This document shows, in pieces, positions 46,805 through 57,326 of a stretch of 64,000 nucleotides of DNA (position 1 is the stretch's first letter; each line of letters opens with the position of its first letter). The position numbers and the translations under genes are program-made. The stretch is from positions 62,001 to 126,000 of the forward strand of contig NZ_BQHR01000012.1 of NCBI RefSeq assembly GCF_021601625.1, written 5' to 3'. Origin of the DNA: Pseudomonas paraglycinae (GTDB taxonomy: Bacteria; Pseudomonadota; Gammaproteobacteria; Pseudomonadales; Pseudomonadaceae). The notes under the pieces were generated by a model. That model made no database searches. It saw only the letters and a program-made list of their open reading frames with translations, and was not told the DNA's origin.

Positions 46805-47034
46805 GGCATGTCTCGAAAAGAATGAAAAGCAAAGAACGATCAAGCGGCGAATGGTAACAGGCGACACCCGCCCCGCTCCAGCGGGCAGGGCATTTAAGCC
46901 AAGGTTGCGTCTGGAACGCCCGTTGGCCGTGGTGAATGGCCGAATATCAACAGACGGCATTTACCGCTCATCGGCTGTGTGCCAGATTCGCCTGCTGATA
47001 ACTTTCCTTACAATTCCTCGACTACAGTTTGCCC

Positions 47035-48084
47035 ATGCCTGCCCAACTCAAGCGTCGCCTGTTCATTTTCCTGTTGCTGGTCCTGCTGATTGCCGGGGGC
47101 TTTTTCGCTCATTGGTTTCTCAAGGGACGCCTTTATGAAAGCACCGACAACGCCTATGTCCAGGGTGAAATCACCCGCGTGTCGAGCCAATTGAGCGCAC
47201 GCATCGACGAAGTCCTGGTGCAGGACAACCAGCATGTGGAAAAGGGCCAGTTGCTGATCCGTCTCGAACCGAATGATTTCCGCCTCGCCGTCGATCGTGC
47301 CAATGCCGCCCTCGCCACCCGCGAAGCCGAGCGCCTACAAGCCCAAAGCAAACTGACCCAGCAAGCCAGCCTGATCGCCGCCAGCGATGCACAAGTGGCA
47401 ACCACACAAGCCACCCTTGGGCGCTCGCAGATGGACTTGTCGCGGGCAGAAACCCTGCGCAAACCCGGCTACGTTTCCGAGGAGCGGGTCACCACCCTCT
47501 CCGCCGACGCCCACATCGCTCGCTCGCAAGTGGCCAAGGCCCAGGCCGATGCCCAAAGCCAGCGCCAGCAGGTCAACGCACTGACCGCCGAAATCAAACG
47601 CCTCGACGCGCAGATCGCCAACGCCCGCGCCGACCTCGCCCAGGCCGAACTGAACCTGACCCGCAGCGAAATCCACGCGCCGATCAGCGGCCTGATCGGC
47701 CAGCGTGCCGCGCGCAATGGTCAAGTGGTACAGGCCGGCGCGTATCTTTTGTCGATCGTTCCGGACGAGGACATCTGGGTGCAGGCCAACTTCAAGGAAA
47801 CCCAGATCGGCCACATGCAGCCGGGCCAGAAGGCCGAACTGCTCTTCGACGCCTATGGTGATACGCCGATAGAAGCCCGGGTCGACAGCCTGTTCGCCGC
47901 CTCTGGCGCGCAGTTCAGCCTGTTGCCGCCGGACAACGCCACCGGCAACTTCACCAAGGTCGTGCAGCGGATTCCGGTCAAGCTGACCTTCAAGGCCGAT
48001 AACCCGCTGCACGGCAAGATCCGTCCGGGCATGTCCGTCACCGCCACCGTGAACATCAAAGACGCCCCGGACAATGGCCGGTGA
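47035..48084 (+). CDS. EmrA-type membrane fusion protein (HlyD family)
   Basis: A 349-residue adaptor. One membrane helix near the N-terminus (FIFLLLVLLIAGGFFAHWFL) is followed by the biotinyl-lipoyl-like part (YESTDNAYVQGEITRVSSQL... VLVQDNQHVEKGQLLIRL), a long coiled-coil hairpin (about residues 85-200) and the barrel domain (LTRSEIHAPISGLIGQRAARNGQVV). These match EmrA, which carries drugs from an EmrB pump to an outer-membrane channel. The downstream pump gene overlaps it by 11 bases. The ATG at 47035 is preferred over a TTG two codons earlier. No outer-membrane partner is encoded nearby. Confidence 0.92.
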   Translation: MPAQLKRRLFIFLLLVLLIAGGFFAHWFLKGRLYESTDNAYVQGEITRVSSQLSARIDEVLVQDNQHVEKGQLLIRLEPNDFRLAVDRANAALATREAERLQAQSKLTQQASLIAASDAQVATTQATLGRSQMDLSRAETLRKPGYVSEERVTTLSADAHIARSQVAKAQADAQSQRQQVNALTAEIKRLDAQIANARADLAQAELNLTRSEIHAPISGLIGQRAARNGQVVQAGAYLLSIVPDEDIWVQANFKETQIGHMQPGQKAELLFDAYGDTPIEARVDSLFAASGAQFSLLPPDNATGNFTKVVQRIPVKLTFKADNPLHGKIRPGMSVTATVNIKDAPDNGR

Positions 48085-49624
48085 TTCACTGATCCGCCCG
48101 GTCGGCGAACCGACCCGGCGGGACTGGATCGCGGTGATGAGCGTGATGCTCGGCGCCTTCATGGCGGTGCTCGACATCCAGATCACCAACTCCTCGCTCA
48201 AGGACATTCAGGGCGCCCTGTCGGCGACGCTGGAAGAAGGCTCGTGGATCTCGACGTCTTATCTGGTGGCGGAAATCATCATGATTCCGCTGACCGCCTG
48301 GCTGGTGCAGTTGTTGTCGGCCCGTCGGCTGGCGGTGTGGGTGTCGCTGGGATTTCTGATTTCGTCGCTGTTGTGCTCGATGGCCTGGAGCCTGGAGAGC
48401 ATGATCGTGTTTCGCGCCATGCAGGGATTCACCGGCGGCGCGCTGATCCCGCTGGCGTTCACCCTGACTCTGATCAAACTCCCCGAACACCACCGGGCCA
48501 AAGGCATGGCGATGTTCGCCATGACCGCCACCTTCGCCCCGTCCATCGGCCCGACCCTCGGCGGCTGGCTCACGGAAAACTGGGGCTGGGAGTACATCTT
48601 CTATATCAACATCCCGCCGGGGCTGATCATGATCGCCGGGCTGATGTACGGGCTGGAGAAGAAAGAAGCGCATTGGGAACTGCTGAAAAGCACCGATTAC
48701 ACCGGCATTCTCACGCTGGGCATCGGCCTCGGTTGCCTGCAGGTTTTTCTTGAGGAAGGCCATCGCAAGGACTGGCTGGAATCGAGCCTGATCGTGACGC
48801 TGGGCAGCATCGCCCTGCTGAGCCTGATCACCTTCGTGATCGTGCAGATTTCCAAGCCCAACCCGCTGATCAACCTCGGCATCCTGCGCAATCGCAATTT
48901 TGGGCTGTCGAGTATTTCCAGCCTCGGCATGGGCGTCGGGCTGTACGGTTCGATCTATCTGCTGCCGCTGTATCTGGCGCAGATCCAGAACTACAACGCC
49001 TTGCAGATCGGCGAAGTGATCATGTGGATGGGCGTGCCGCAGCTGTTTCTGATTCCACTGGTGCCGAAGCTGATGAAGTTCGTCTCGCCGAAATGGCTGT
49101 GTACGATCGGTTTCGGCCTGTTCGGGCTGGCGAGTTTTTCATCCGGGGTGCTCAACCCTGATTTCGCCGGGCCGCAGTTCAACCAGATCCAGATTATCCG
49201 CGCCTTGGGTCAGCCGCTGATCATGGTGACCATTTCGCTGATCGCCACGGCGTACATCCTGCCGCAGGACTCGGGTTCGGCGTCGAGCCTGTTCAACATC
49301 CTGCGCAACCTCGGCGGCGCCATCGGCATCGCCCTGCTCGCCACACTGCTGGACGCGCGCACCAAGACCTACTTCGATTACCTGCGCGAAGCGGTGGTGC
49401 CGACCAATCCGCAGGTGGCCGAACGCCTGGCGTCGATGACCGATCGGTTCGGCAGTGACACGGCGGCGTTGGGCAAGTTGAGCGAAATTGTCCATCAGCA
49501 GGCGCTGATCATGGCCTACAACGATGCGTTTCACTTTGTCGGGATTGCGCTGGGGATCAGCATGCTGGCGATTTTGCTGACCAAGAAACTGCCCGCCGGA
49601 CTGAAGGCCGGCGAGGCGCATTAA
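48074..49624 (+). CDS. EmrB-type multidrug MFS transporter (DHA2, 14 helices)
   Basis: A 516-residue transporter of the drug:H+ antiporter-2 family with about 14 membrane helices. Family signatures include VMLGAFMAVLDIQITNSSL in helix 1, VAEIIMIPLTAWL, and the motif C-like GPTLGGWLTENWGWEYIFYINIP. The start overlaps the fusion-protein gene, so the two are coupled and form an EmrAB-like efflux pair exporting a hydrophobic compound. No regulator is adjacent. A 54-bp repeat follows the stop. Confidence 0.93.
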   Translation: MAGDSLIRPVGEPTRRDWIAVMSVMLGAFMAVLDIQITNSSLKDIQGALSATLEEGSWISTSYLVAEIIMIPLTAWLVQLLSARRLAVWVSLGFLISSLLCSMAWSLESMIVFRAMQGFTGGALIPLAFTLTLIKLPEHHRAKGMAMFAMTATFAPSIGPTLGGWLTENWGWEYIFYINIPPGLIMIAGLMYGLEKKEAHWELLKSTDYTGILTLGIGLGCLQVFLEEGHRKDWLESSLIVTLGSIALLSLITFVIVQISKPNPLINLGILRNRNFGLSSISSLGMGVGLYGSIYLLPLYLAQIQNYNALQIGEVIMWMGVPQLFLIPLVPKLMKFVSPKWLCTIGFGLFGLASFSSGVLNPDFAGPQFNQIQIIRALGQPLIMVTISLIATAYILPQDSGSASSLFNILRNLGGAIGIALLATLLDARTKTYFDYLREAVVPTNPQVAERLASMTDRFGSDTAALGKLSEIVHQQALIMAYNDAFHFVGIALGISMLAILLTKKLPAGLKAGEAH

Positions 49625-49629
49625 CCTTG

Positions 49630-49683
49630 AGCGGACGCAGAGCGTCCAGGGCTGCATTCCCACGCAGAGCGTGGGAACGATCA
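49630..49683. repeat. 54-bp dispersed repeat, copy 2
   Basis: This stretch matches 25901-25954 at 51 of 54 positions. It lies in the 60-base gap between the convergent emrB-like gene and uvrB, ending almost at the uvrB stop. Its inverted repeats TTCCCACGC/GCGTGGGAA (perfect here) and GGACGC/GCGTCC can each form a hairpin and may act as terminator or RNA-stabilising element. Confidence 0.8.
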
Positions 49684-49684
49684 G

Positions 49685-51700
<2,016 letters not shown>

Positions 51701-52035
51701 AAACACCTCTGGAATCGCGATGCGGCGGGCAACCGCAGTACCACGAGAAAGACCGCAAACGACCGATGTCGCGCAAGGAAAAACGAAGATTGTGCTGAAT
51801 GTGGAGCCGATTGCCTCGCCTTTCAAGGCAAACGTCCTACATCCGGTAAAGTCTCTGACAGGTTCATTCGACTAACGGTCGAGAAATAATCGGAAAAACT
51901 TACCTTAAAAGCCGATTCGCCTGTCGCCATTGATCGATGATGGCCTCTATACTAGCTCCCCGTTTGTGCACCGCTCTAGTGCATTCGGCTGGAGCGCCAC
52001 ACGTCCCTCCACTCTCCAATAGAGCTGCCGTAAAA

Positions 52036-53232
52036 ATGAGCCTGTTCTCCGCTGTCGAAATGGCACCCCGCGATCCAATCCTGGGCCTCAACGAAGCATT
52101 CAACGCCGATACCCGGACCAATAAGGTCAACCTTGGGGTGGGTGTGTACTGCAACGAAGAGGGGCGAATTCCACTCCTGCGCGCCGTCATCGAAGCCGAA
52201 ACAATTCGCGCCGCTCAGCACGCCTCGCGCGGCTACCTGCCAATCGACGGCATCGCGGCCTACGACCAGGCCGTGCAAAAGCTGCTGTTCGGCAATGATT
52301 CGCCACTGCTTGCAGCTGGCCGCGTTGTCACCACTCAGGCCGTCGGCGGGACCGGCGCACTGAAAATCGGTGCCGACTTCCTCAAGCAATTGCTGCCGAA
52401 TGCCGTTGTAGCGATCAGCGACCCGAGCTGGGAAAACCACCGCGCCCTGTTCGAAACCGCCGGTTTCCCGGTGCAGAACTACCGCTACTACGACGCCGCC
52501 ACCCACGACGTGAACCGTGCCGGCCTGCTGGAAGACCTCAACGCCCTGCCGAACGGCTCGATCATCGTGCTGCACGCCTGCTGCCACAACCCGACCGGCG
52601 TCGACCTGAGCCCGGCGGACTGGAACAACGTGCTGGAAGCGGTCAAGACCAAAGGTCACGTGCCGTTCCTCGATATGGCTTACCAGGGTTTCGGTGACGG
52701 CATCGCCGAAGACGCCGCTGCCGTGCGTCTGTTTGCTGAATCCGGCCTGACCTTCTTCGTCTCGAGCTCGTTCTCCAAGTCGTTCTCGCTGTATGGCGAG
52801 CGTGTCGGTGCACTGTCGATCATCAGCGAATCGAAAGAAGAAAGCGCCCGCGTCCTGTCGCAAGTCAAACGCGTGATCCGCACCAACTACTCCAACCCGC
52901 CGACCCACGGCGCAAGCATCGTTGCCGCTGTGCTGAACAGCCCGGAACTGCGCGCTCAGTGGGAAGCCGAACTGGCTGAAATGCGCCTGCGCATTCGCGG
53001 CATGCGCGAGCAGATGGTTGCTCTGCTGGCGAAGAAAGCCCCGCAGCGTGACTTCAGCTTCGTCGGTCGTCAGCGCGGCATGTTCTCCTACTCCGGCCTG
53101 ACCACCGAACAGGTTCACCGCCTGCGCAATGAGTTCGGCATCTACGCCCTGGACACCGGCCGCATCTGCGTCGCCGCGCTGAACCAGAGCAACATCGAAG
53201 CCGTGACGGACGCCATCGTTCAGGTCATCTGA
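52036..53232 (+). CDS. tyrB: Aromatic/aspartate aminotransferase
   Basis: A 398-residue class I aminotransferase that transfers amino groups between aromatic amino acids or aspartate and 2-oxoglutarate. PLP contacts are HACCHNPTGVDLSPADW and the lysine motif SSSFSKSFSLYGERVGAL; RGMFSYSGLTTEQV near the end is typical of the TyrB/AspC branch. I chose the ATG at 52036 (MSLFSAVEM), the usual start. A good -10 (TATACT, 51948-51953) lies upstream, without a clear -35. Whether tyrosine or aspartate is preferred cannot be decided by eye. A terminator follows at 53247. Confidence 0.9.
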   Translation: MSLFSAVEMAPRDPILGLNEAFNADTRTNKVNLGVGVYCNEEGRIPLLRAVIEAETIRAAQHASRGYLPIDGIAAYDQAVQKLLFGNDSPLLAAGRVVTTQAVGGTGALKIGADFLKQLLPNAVVAISDPSWENHRALFETAGFPVQNYRYYDAATHDVNRAGLLEDLNALPNGSIIVLHACCHNPTGVDLSPADWNNVLEAVKTKGHVPFLDMAYQGFGDGIAEDAAAVRLFAESGLTFFVSSSFSKSFSLYGERVGALSIISESKEESARVLSQVKRVIRTNYSNPPTHGASIVAAVLNSPELRAQWEAELAEMRLRIRGMREQMVALLAKKAPQRDFSFVGRQRGMFSYSGLTTEQVHRLRNEFGIYALDTGRICVAALNQSNIEAVTDAIVQVI

Positions 53233-53246
53233 CCCGACGCGGCACT

Positions 53247-53279
53247 AAAAACGGGAAGCTTTCGGGCTTCCCGTTTTTT
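53247..53279 (+). terminator. Terminator downstream of tyrB
   Basis: A perfect stem of about 12 bases (53247-53258 with 53265-53276) followed by a run of T residues. Confidence 0.92.
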
Positions 53280-53344
53280 ATTTGTCTAAAGAAAAACCGA
53301 TACACCCTCTAGACTGCACCCAAACGATATTTCAGAGAACCGAT

Positions 53345-53545
53345 ATGAAAAACGACGACCTGCGCGCCGACCGCGACGATCTGGATGACTTCATCCCCCG
53401 CGCCCCGGCCAAACGCGGCAACAACCTGGTGCTGCAAGTCGCGGCCGGGGTGTTTCTCGGCGGGCTGGCGCTGTGGCTGGTGCAACTGGGCGCAACGATG
53501 CTGTACGCCAAACTGATGCTCGGCACCTTCACGTTCGGCGGTTAA
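53345..53545 (+). CDS. Small single-helix membrane protein, function unknown
   Basis: A 66-residue protein: a charged N-terminus with many Asp and Arg (KNDDLRADRDDLDDFIPR), a basic patch, then one membrane helix (LQVAAGVFLGGLALWLVQLGA) and a short tail. AGAGAA precedes the ATG. I do not recognise a family. Its stop overlaps by 4 bases the stop of the convergent 76-residue gene. It lies behind the tyrB terminator and so needs its own promoter. Confidence 0.7.
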   Translation: MKNDDLRADRDDLDDFIPRAPAKRGNNLVLQVAAGVFLGGLALWLVQLGATMLYAKLMLGTFTFGG

Positions 53546-53772
53546 GCCAGTTCCGCTGCACGCTGAGTCGCCGCATCGTCATAAACGACGTAGAGCGATT
53601 CCGCGATCTGGCTCTTGATGGCCTTGGTGCTTTCCAGACCGAGGACAAAACCTTCGGCCTTGCCGCCTGCACGGTTCAGCTCTTCAGCCGTGGCGGCCTG
53701 AGTGATCGCGTCGAAAAGCTTTTCGGCGTGTGTACCGACGCCTTTGGGCAGGCTGATTTGTGCGGTGCTCAT
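53542..53772 (-). CDS. Small conserved-looking hypothetical protein (76 aa)
   Basis: A 76-residue soluble, mainly helical protein (KLFDAITQAATAEELNRAGGKAEGFVLGLES, then a C-terminal VVYDDAATQRAAELA). GAGGTG precedes the ATG at 53772. I do not recognise a domain. It is convergent with the 66-residue membrane protein gene, and the two 3' ends overlap by 4 bases. Codon usage is normal for the window, so I take it as a real gene. Confidence 0.65.
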   Translation of the reverse strand: MSTAQISLPKGVGTHAEKLFDAITQAATAEELNRAGGKAEGFVLGLESTKAIKSQIAESLYVVYDDAATQRAAELA

Positions 53773-53962
53773 GCGAACACCTCGACAGGACGATGAGTGA
53801 GGATGGGGCTATTCATGGCGCGTACCTTTTCGGCGAATGGCCGGCAGCGCGTGTGACCACTTCCGGGCGGCCATGGTAGACCTCTGCTACGGTTCTGGTA
53901 ACCGCCAATCGCCGATAAACCGCCGCCCGTCCTGACCTTTCCAACAAATTTACATCTCGCGC

Positions 53963-53990
53963 TTGACTAGTCTTTTTAAATCAGTAACAT
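53963..53990 (+). promoter_or_regulatory. Sigma-70 promoter of tRNA-Asn
   Basis: TTGACT (53963-53968), a 16-base spacer, then TAACAT (53985-53990), 10 bases before the tRNA. Confidence 0.65.
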
Positions 53991-54000
53991 ACGCACCAAT

Positions 54001-54076
<76 letters not shown>

Positions 54077-54083
54077 AATACAG

Positions 54084-54116
54084 AGCCCCTGAATCGAGAG
54101 ATTCAGGGGCTTTTTT
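54084..54116 (+). terminator. Terminator of tRNA-Asn
   Basis: A perfect 11-base stem (54084-54094 with 54101-54111) followed by T residues. Confidence 0.92.
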
Positions 54117-54143
54117 GTGGGCATTGAAAAAGTCAGCGCCATA

Positions 54144-54181
54144 AAAAGGGCCGATCAGTTTCGCAACTGATCGGCCCTTTT
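54144..54181. terminator. Terminator downstream of the NCS2 permease gene
   Basis: A perfect stem of about 17 bases around a TCGC loop, with four A residues on one side and four T residues on the other. It mainly serves the minus-strand permease gene and also backs up the tRNA-Asn terminator. Confidence 0.92.
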
Positions 54182-54197
54182 CATTCAACTACAACGG

Positions 54198-55718
54198 TCA
54201 GACGTGCTCGCTGCTCTTGGCATGTACCTTCGGCACGCCGTGACCGTGATCCGCATCCGGATCGATCACCGGCACTTCATTGCCGTCGCAGTCATGCAGT
54301 TTGCCGTCGCTGAAGTAGTCGCCTTCACGCAACGCTGCCAGATCGCGATAACGCAGGGTCCGCTCTTCTGCCGCCGCAAACACCGACTGCTGATCCGAGT
54401 TACCCGCCGTGAAGTGGTTGAATGCCAGGTTCAGCAGGATCGCCATGATTGCCGACGAGCTGATGCCCGAATGGAAAATGGTCGCGAACCAGCTCGGGAA
54501 GTGATCATAGAAGTTCGGTGCGGCAATCGGGATCATGCCGAAGCCGATCGAGGTGGCGACGATGATCAGGTTGACGTTGTTGCGATAATCGACCTTGGAC
54601 AGCGTGCGGATACCGCTCGCCGCCACGGTGCCGAACAGCACGATACCGGCACCACCGAGTACCGAGGTCGGCACCGCTGCGATGACCCGGCCCATGAACG
54701 GCAGCAGGCCGAGGATCACCAGGAAGATACCGCCGGTCGCCACCACATAGCGGCTCTTGATCCCGGTCACCGCCACCAGCCCGACGTTCTGGGCGAAGGC
54801 GCTTTGGGTGAACGAGCCGAAGATCGGTGCAAACATGCTCGACAGCATGTCCGCCCGCAGGCCGTTGCCCAGGCGTTTGGAGTCGACCTTGGTGCCGATG
54901 ATTTCACCGACCGCCAGAATGTCCGCCGAGGTTTCCACCAGGGTCACCATGACCACGATGCACATCGACAGGATCGCGGCGAAGTGGAAGGTCGGCATGC
55001 CGAAATGGAACGGCGTCGGGAAGCCGAACATCGGGCCCTGGGTGACGTTGGAGAAATCCGCCATGCCGAGGAACACCGCCAGCACCGTGCCGATCACCAT
55101 GGCCAACAGGATCGACAGACGCGAGATGGTGGAACTGCCGACCTTGCTCAGCAGCAACACCAGCACCAGCGTGACCGCCGCCAGACCGATGTTCTGCATG
55201 CTGCCGAAGTCAGGCGCGTGGCTGTTACCGCCCATGGCCCAGCGTGCGGCCACCGGCATCAGCGTCAGGCCGATGGTAGTGATCACGATGCCGGTAACAA
55301 GCGGAGGAAAGAACTTGGTGATTCGCGAAAAAACCGGCGTGATCAGCAAGCCGATCAGCGACGCCGCAATCACCGCGCCAAGCACCGACTGGAAGCCGCC
55401 CTCCCCGCCACTGCTGACAATCGCCACCATGGTGGCAACGCCGGAGAACGACACGCCCTGCACCAGCGGCAACTGACAGCCGAAAAACGGTAAACCCAGG
55501 GTTTGCAGCAACGTGGCCAGCCCCCCCGCAAACAATGAAGCAGCAATCAACAGACCGATGTCCGCCGGCGAAAGCCCGGCGGCCTGACCGATGATCAGTG
55601 GCACCGCGACGATACCGCCATACATGGTCAGAACGTGTTGCAGGCCGTAAGCCATATTCGCGCCGACCCCGAGATTCTCGTCCTCGGGCCGTTGGTGTGA
55701 AACATGGGGCGTTTTCAT
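54198..55718 (-). CDS. NCS2-family purine/uracil permease
   Basis: A 506-residue inner-membrane symporter with about 14 helices that imports a nucleobase with protons. Signatures include NMAYGLQHVLTMYGGIVAVPLIIG at the N-terminus, the PLVQGVSFSGVATM segment, and the substrate-binding region LVETSADILAVGEIIG followed by SAFAQNVGLVAVTGIKSRYV. The Q-N-x-G-x-x-x-x-T-G pattern is that of the xanthine/urate branch (XanQ, UacT, UapA) rather than UraA, so a purine is more likely than uracil. The hydrophilic C-terminal tail of about 60 residues is long for the family. Two related TGTAT(A/G)CAA boxes lie upstream. Confidence 0.9.
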   Translation of the reverse strand: MKTPHVSHQRPEDENLGVGANMAYGLQHVLTMYGGIVAVPLIIGQAAGLSPADIGLLIAASLFAGGLATLLQTLGLPFFGCQLPLVQGVSFSGVATMVAIVSSGGEGGFQSVLGAVIAASLIGLLITPVFSRITKFFPPLVTGIVITTIGLTLMPVAARWAMGGNSHAPDFGSMQNIGLAAVTLVLVLLLSKVGSSTISRLSILLAMVIGTVLAVFLGMADFSNVTQGPMFGFPTPFHFGMPTFHFAAILSMCIVVMVTLVETSADILAVGEIIGTKVDSKRLGNGLRADMLSSMFAPIFGSFTQSAFAQNVGLVAVTGIKSRYVVATGGIFLVILGLLPFMGRVIAAVPTSVLGGAGIVLFGTVAASGIRTLSKVDYRNNVNLIIVATSIGFGMIPIAAPNFYDHFPSWFATIFHSGISSSAIMAILLNLAFNHFTAGNSDQQSVFAAAEERTLRYRDLAALREGDYFSDGKLHDCDGNEVPVIDPDADHGHGVPKVHAKSSEHV

Positions 55719-55754
55719 GGTGGGGGAGTTCCCTGGTTTTTGTTATGCGCACAC

Positions 55755-55797
55755 TGTATGCAAGAGTCAGGACAAATGTCCATAGACTTGTATACAA
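55755..55797. promoter_or_regulatory. Paired TGTATRCAA boxes upstream of the permease gene
   Basis: TGTATGCAA at 55755-55763 and the perfect palindrome TTGTATACAA at 55788-55797 lie 34 bases apart, measured between their TGTAT starts, in the upstream region of the permease gene. They look like binding sites of one dimeric regulator, for example of the GntR class, but which one is unknown. Confidence 0.45.
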
Positions 55798-55949
55798 CTT
55801 ATCAGTCACATAATGGTTAGCTAGCCACCCAACCTTCTAACCCGCTGCTTTCATCCCACAAATTCGGCAACACATCCCCAATCGAGTCCACGCTTTATCC
55901 GTCCAAGCTGAAGTGTTCATGGCGACCGACGGCGCGGTCGCGTTCTTTT

Positions 55950-55970
55950 TATACATATAAAGTATGCATA
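55950..55970 (+). promoter_or_regulatory. Probable brnA promoter/operator
   Basis: TATACAT (55950-55956) and ATGCATA (55964-55970) form an inverted repeat with one mismatch around an AT-rich centre, in contrast with the GC-rich surroundings. BrnA-type antitoxins bind such palindromes to repress themselves. CATAAT (55967-55972) could be the -10. Confidence 0.4.
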
Positions 55971-56075
55971 ATGAAGTCATTCAAGATTCAGTTCGATAAA
56001 AGCAAGAATACTGCCAACGCATTCGAGCCCAGCGAGCGATGGCAACTTTGTGCAGAGGTGATCAATGAAAGATGA
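55971..56075 (+). pseudogene. BrnT-like toxin remnant (34 codons)
   Basis: A short open frame of 34 codons in the position a BrnT toxin gene would have, overlapping the BrnA start by 11 bases exactly as brnT-brnA pairs usually do. Its first residues (FKIQFDKSKNTANAFEP) recall the start of BrnT (FDxxKxxxN), but the catalytic core of a normal 80-95 residue BrnT is missing. It has no ribosome site of its own. I read it as an internally deleted toxin gene; it might also be chance sequence. Confidence 0.4.
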
Positions 56076-56394
56076 ATACAATTTCAGCGACGGTAAACGC
56101 GGCGCCATTGCTCCCACCAAGGGTAAAACGCGCATCACCATCATGCTCGATGACGCGGTGATCGAAGCCGCGCGCGAGGTCGCTGAAAGCGAGGGGTTTG
56201 GCTATCAGACGGTCATCAACAACACCCTGCGCCACGCATTGCTTAACAGCCGTGGCGCTACCGAGGAACTCGAAAATTCCAGCGGGCCATTCAAGCAAGG
56301 CATCACCGCCACCGACCTCAAGAGCCTTGAGAAAAAACTGTCGGCGGCCGTGAACGAGATCCGGCGGGTGCTGGAACCGGACGTCAAACCGTAG
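56065..56394 (+). CDS. brnA: BrnA-type antitoxin (DUF4415), apparently orphan
   Basis: A 109-residue ribbon-helix-helix protein. After a basic N-terminus, GKTRITIMLDDAVIEAAREVAESEGFGYQTVINNTLRHAL (about residues 24-63) is the BrnA/DUF4415 DNA-binding core, with the conserved GYQT-x-IN-x-x-LR pattern. The C-terminal 45 residues are charged and probably helical, longer than in many BrnA proteins. GAGG is well placed before the ATG. Normally BrnA neutralises the RNase BrnT, whose gene should be immediately upstream; here only a 34-codon stub is present. It may now act only as an autorepressor or as protection against toxins made from elsewhere. Its stop lies 3 bases from the convergent nat gene. 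Confidence 0.8.
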   Translation: MKDEYNFSDGKRGAIAPTKGKTRITIMLDDAVIEAAREVAESEGFGYQTVINNTLRHALLNSRGATEELENSSGPFKQGITATDLKSLEKKLSAAVNEIRRVLEPDVKP

Positions 56395-56397
56395 CGT

Positions 56398-57225
56398 TCA
56401 AACTGGCTGAATCAAGCGCGCCAGAGCCTCTCGTGCACCGGGCTGGTGCGGCAAGTGCAGGCCGAACTCCCGTTCCAGCAATTCGATCAGTTCATCGACA
56501 TCCGTCACTTCACGCCGCTCGCTCTCGGCGCCCATGCGATGGATCGCGAAACTGCCGTTGTTCAGTGTGCGCCGCCAGCCGTCGCCGGTACGCGCAACCA
56601 TCAGGCGCTGAGCAAATGGCGAGTCCGGGTGGGTCGAGACGTACCAGTTGCCGAGGGTGTAATCGATGTCTTCCTGGCGTTGCAGGTCGAACAGATACAT
56701 CGGCCGCCATTCGCCAGCAACCTTGGCTCGCAGCATGTAACCATCCGCCTGCACTTCGATGCGATACGGTTCGTGCGGCGTGGATTGCTCGGCGTCGGTA
56801 TCGAGCACCAGCGGCGCGGTCGGCACCATGCCGCCGAAGCCGACGTCGGTGATGTAGCGCACGTCGTCAATGGTCACCAGGCTCAAGCGGTGAGTGCGCG
56901 CCGTCCAGCTGCCCTCGGGCTGATTCATGACCACGCGCCCGCTGATCCCCCGCGCATCGAACCCCAGCTCCAACAGCAACGCCAGAAACAGATTGTTCAG
57001 CTCGTAGCAGTAACCGCCCCGGGCGTCATTCAAAACTTTTCGCTCGATGGACGGCAGATCGATCAGGACGGGTTCGCCACTGAGCGTCGACAGGTTTTCG
57101 AAAGGAAAGGCGCCGGTGTGGCGCAATTGCAACGAGCGCAGGGTTTCAAGGGTCGGTGCCGGGGGCGCATCGAATCCCAGGCGTTGCAGGTACTGTTTCA
57201 GATTCGTCAGGCGTGGCTCGCTCAT
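56398..57225 (-). CDS. nat: Arylamine N-acetyltransferase
   Basis: A 275-residue enzyme that acetylates arylamines and hydrazines from acetyl-CoA. The Cys-His-Asp triad is clear: Cys73 in RGGYCYELN, His112 in RTHRLSLV and Asp127 in ITDVGFGG. The FENLSTLSG loop also fits. AAGGA precedes the ATG at 57225; an upstream in-frame ATG six codons earlier is less likely. It stands alone between brnA and the ExoIII gene. Confidence 0.94.
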   Translation of the reverse strand: MSEPRLTNLKQYLQRLGFDAPPAPTLETLRSLQLRHTGAFPFENLSTLSGEPVLIDLPSIERKVLNDARGGYCYELNNLFLALLLELGFDARGISGRVVMNQPEGSWTARTHRLSLVTIDDVRYITDVGFGGMVPTAPLVLDTDAEQSTPHEPYRIEVQADGYMLRAKVAGEWRPMYLFDLQRQEDIDYTLGNWYVSTHPDSPFAQRLMVARTGDGWRRTLNNGSFAIHRMGAESERREVTDVDELIELLEREFGLHLPHQPGAREALARLIQPV

Positions 57226-57326
57226 GGCTGGGTCCTTCTGCATGGGGGCGCGGATCGTTCCGCCGATGGTCGCCATGTATACGGGATCCGGGCATCGAAT
57301 CGACAATTGAATTAACCAATCACCTG

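Larger units (their letters stand above)
55719..55970. other. Intergenic stretch between the permease gene and brnA
   Basis: It holds the permease upstream region with two related boxes and, at its right end, an AT-rich control region before brnA. No gene is seen between 55800 and 55970. Confidence 0.6.

Noticed and set aside
51701-52035. A LexA box in front of uvrB
   Set aside because: No CTGT-N8-ACAG sequence is present in the uvrB upstream region, in contrast to E. coli.
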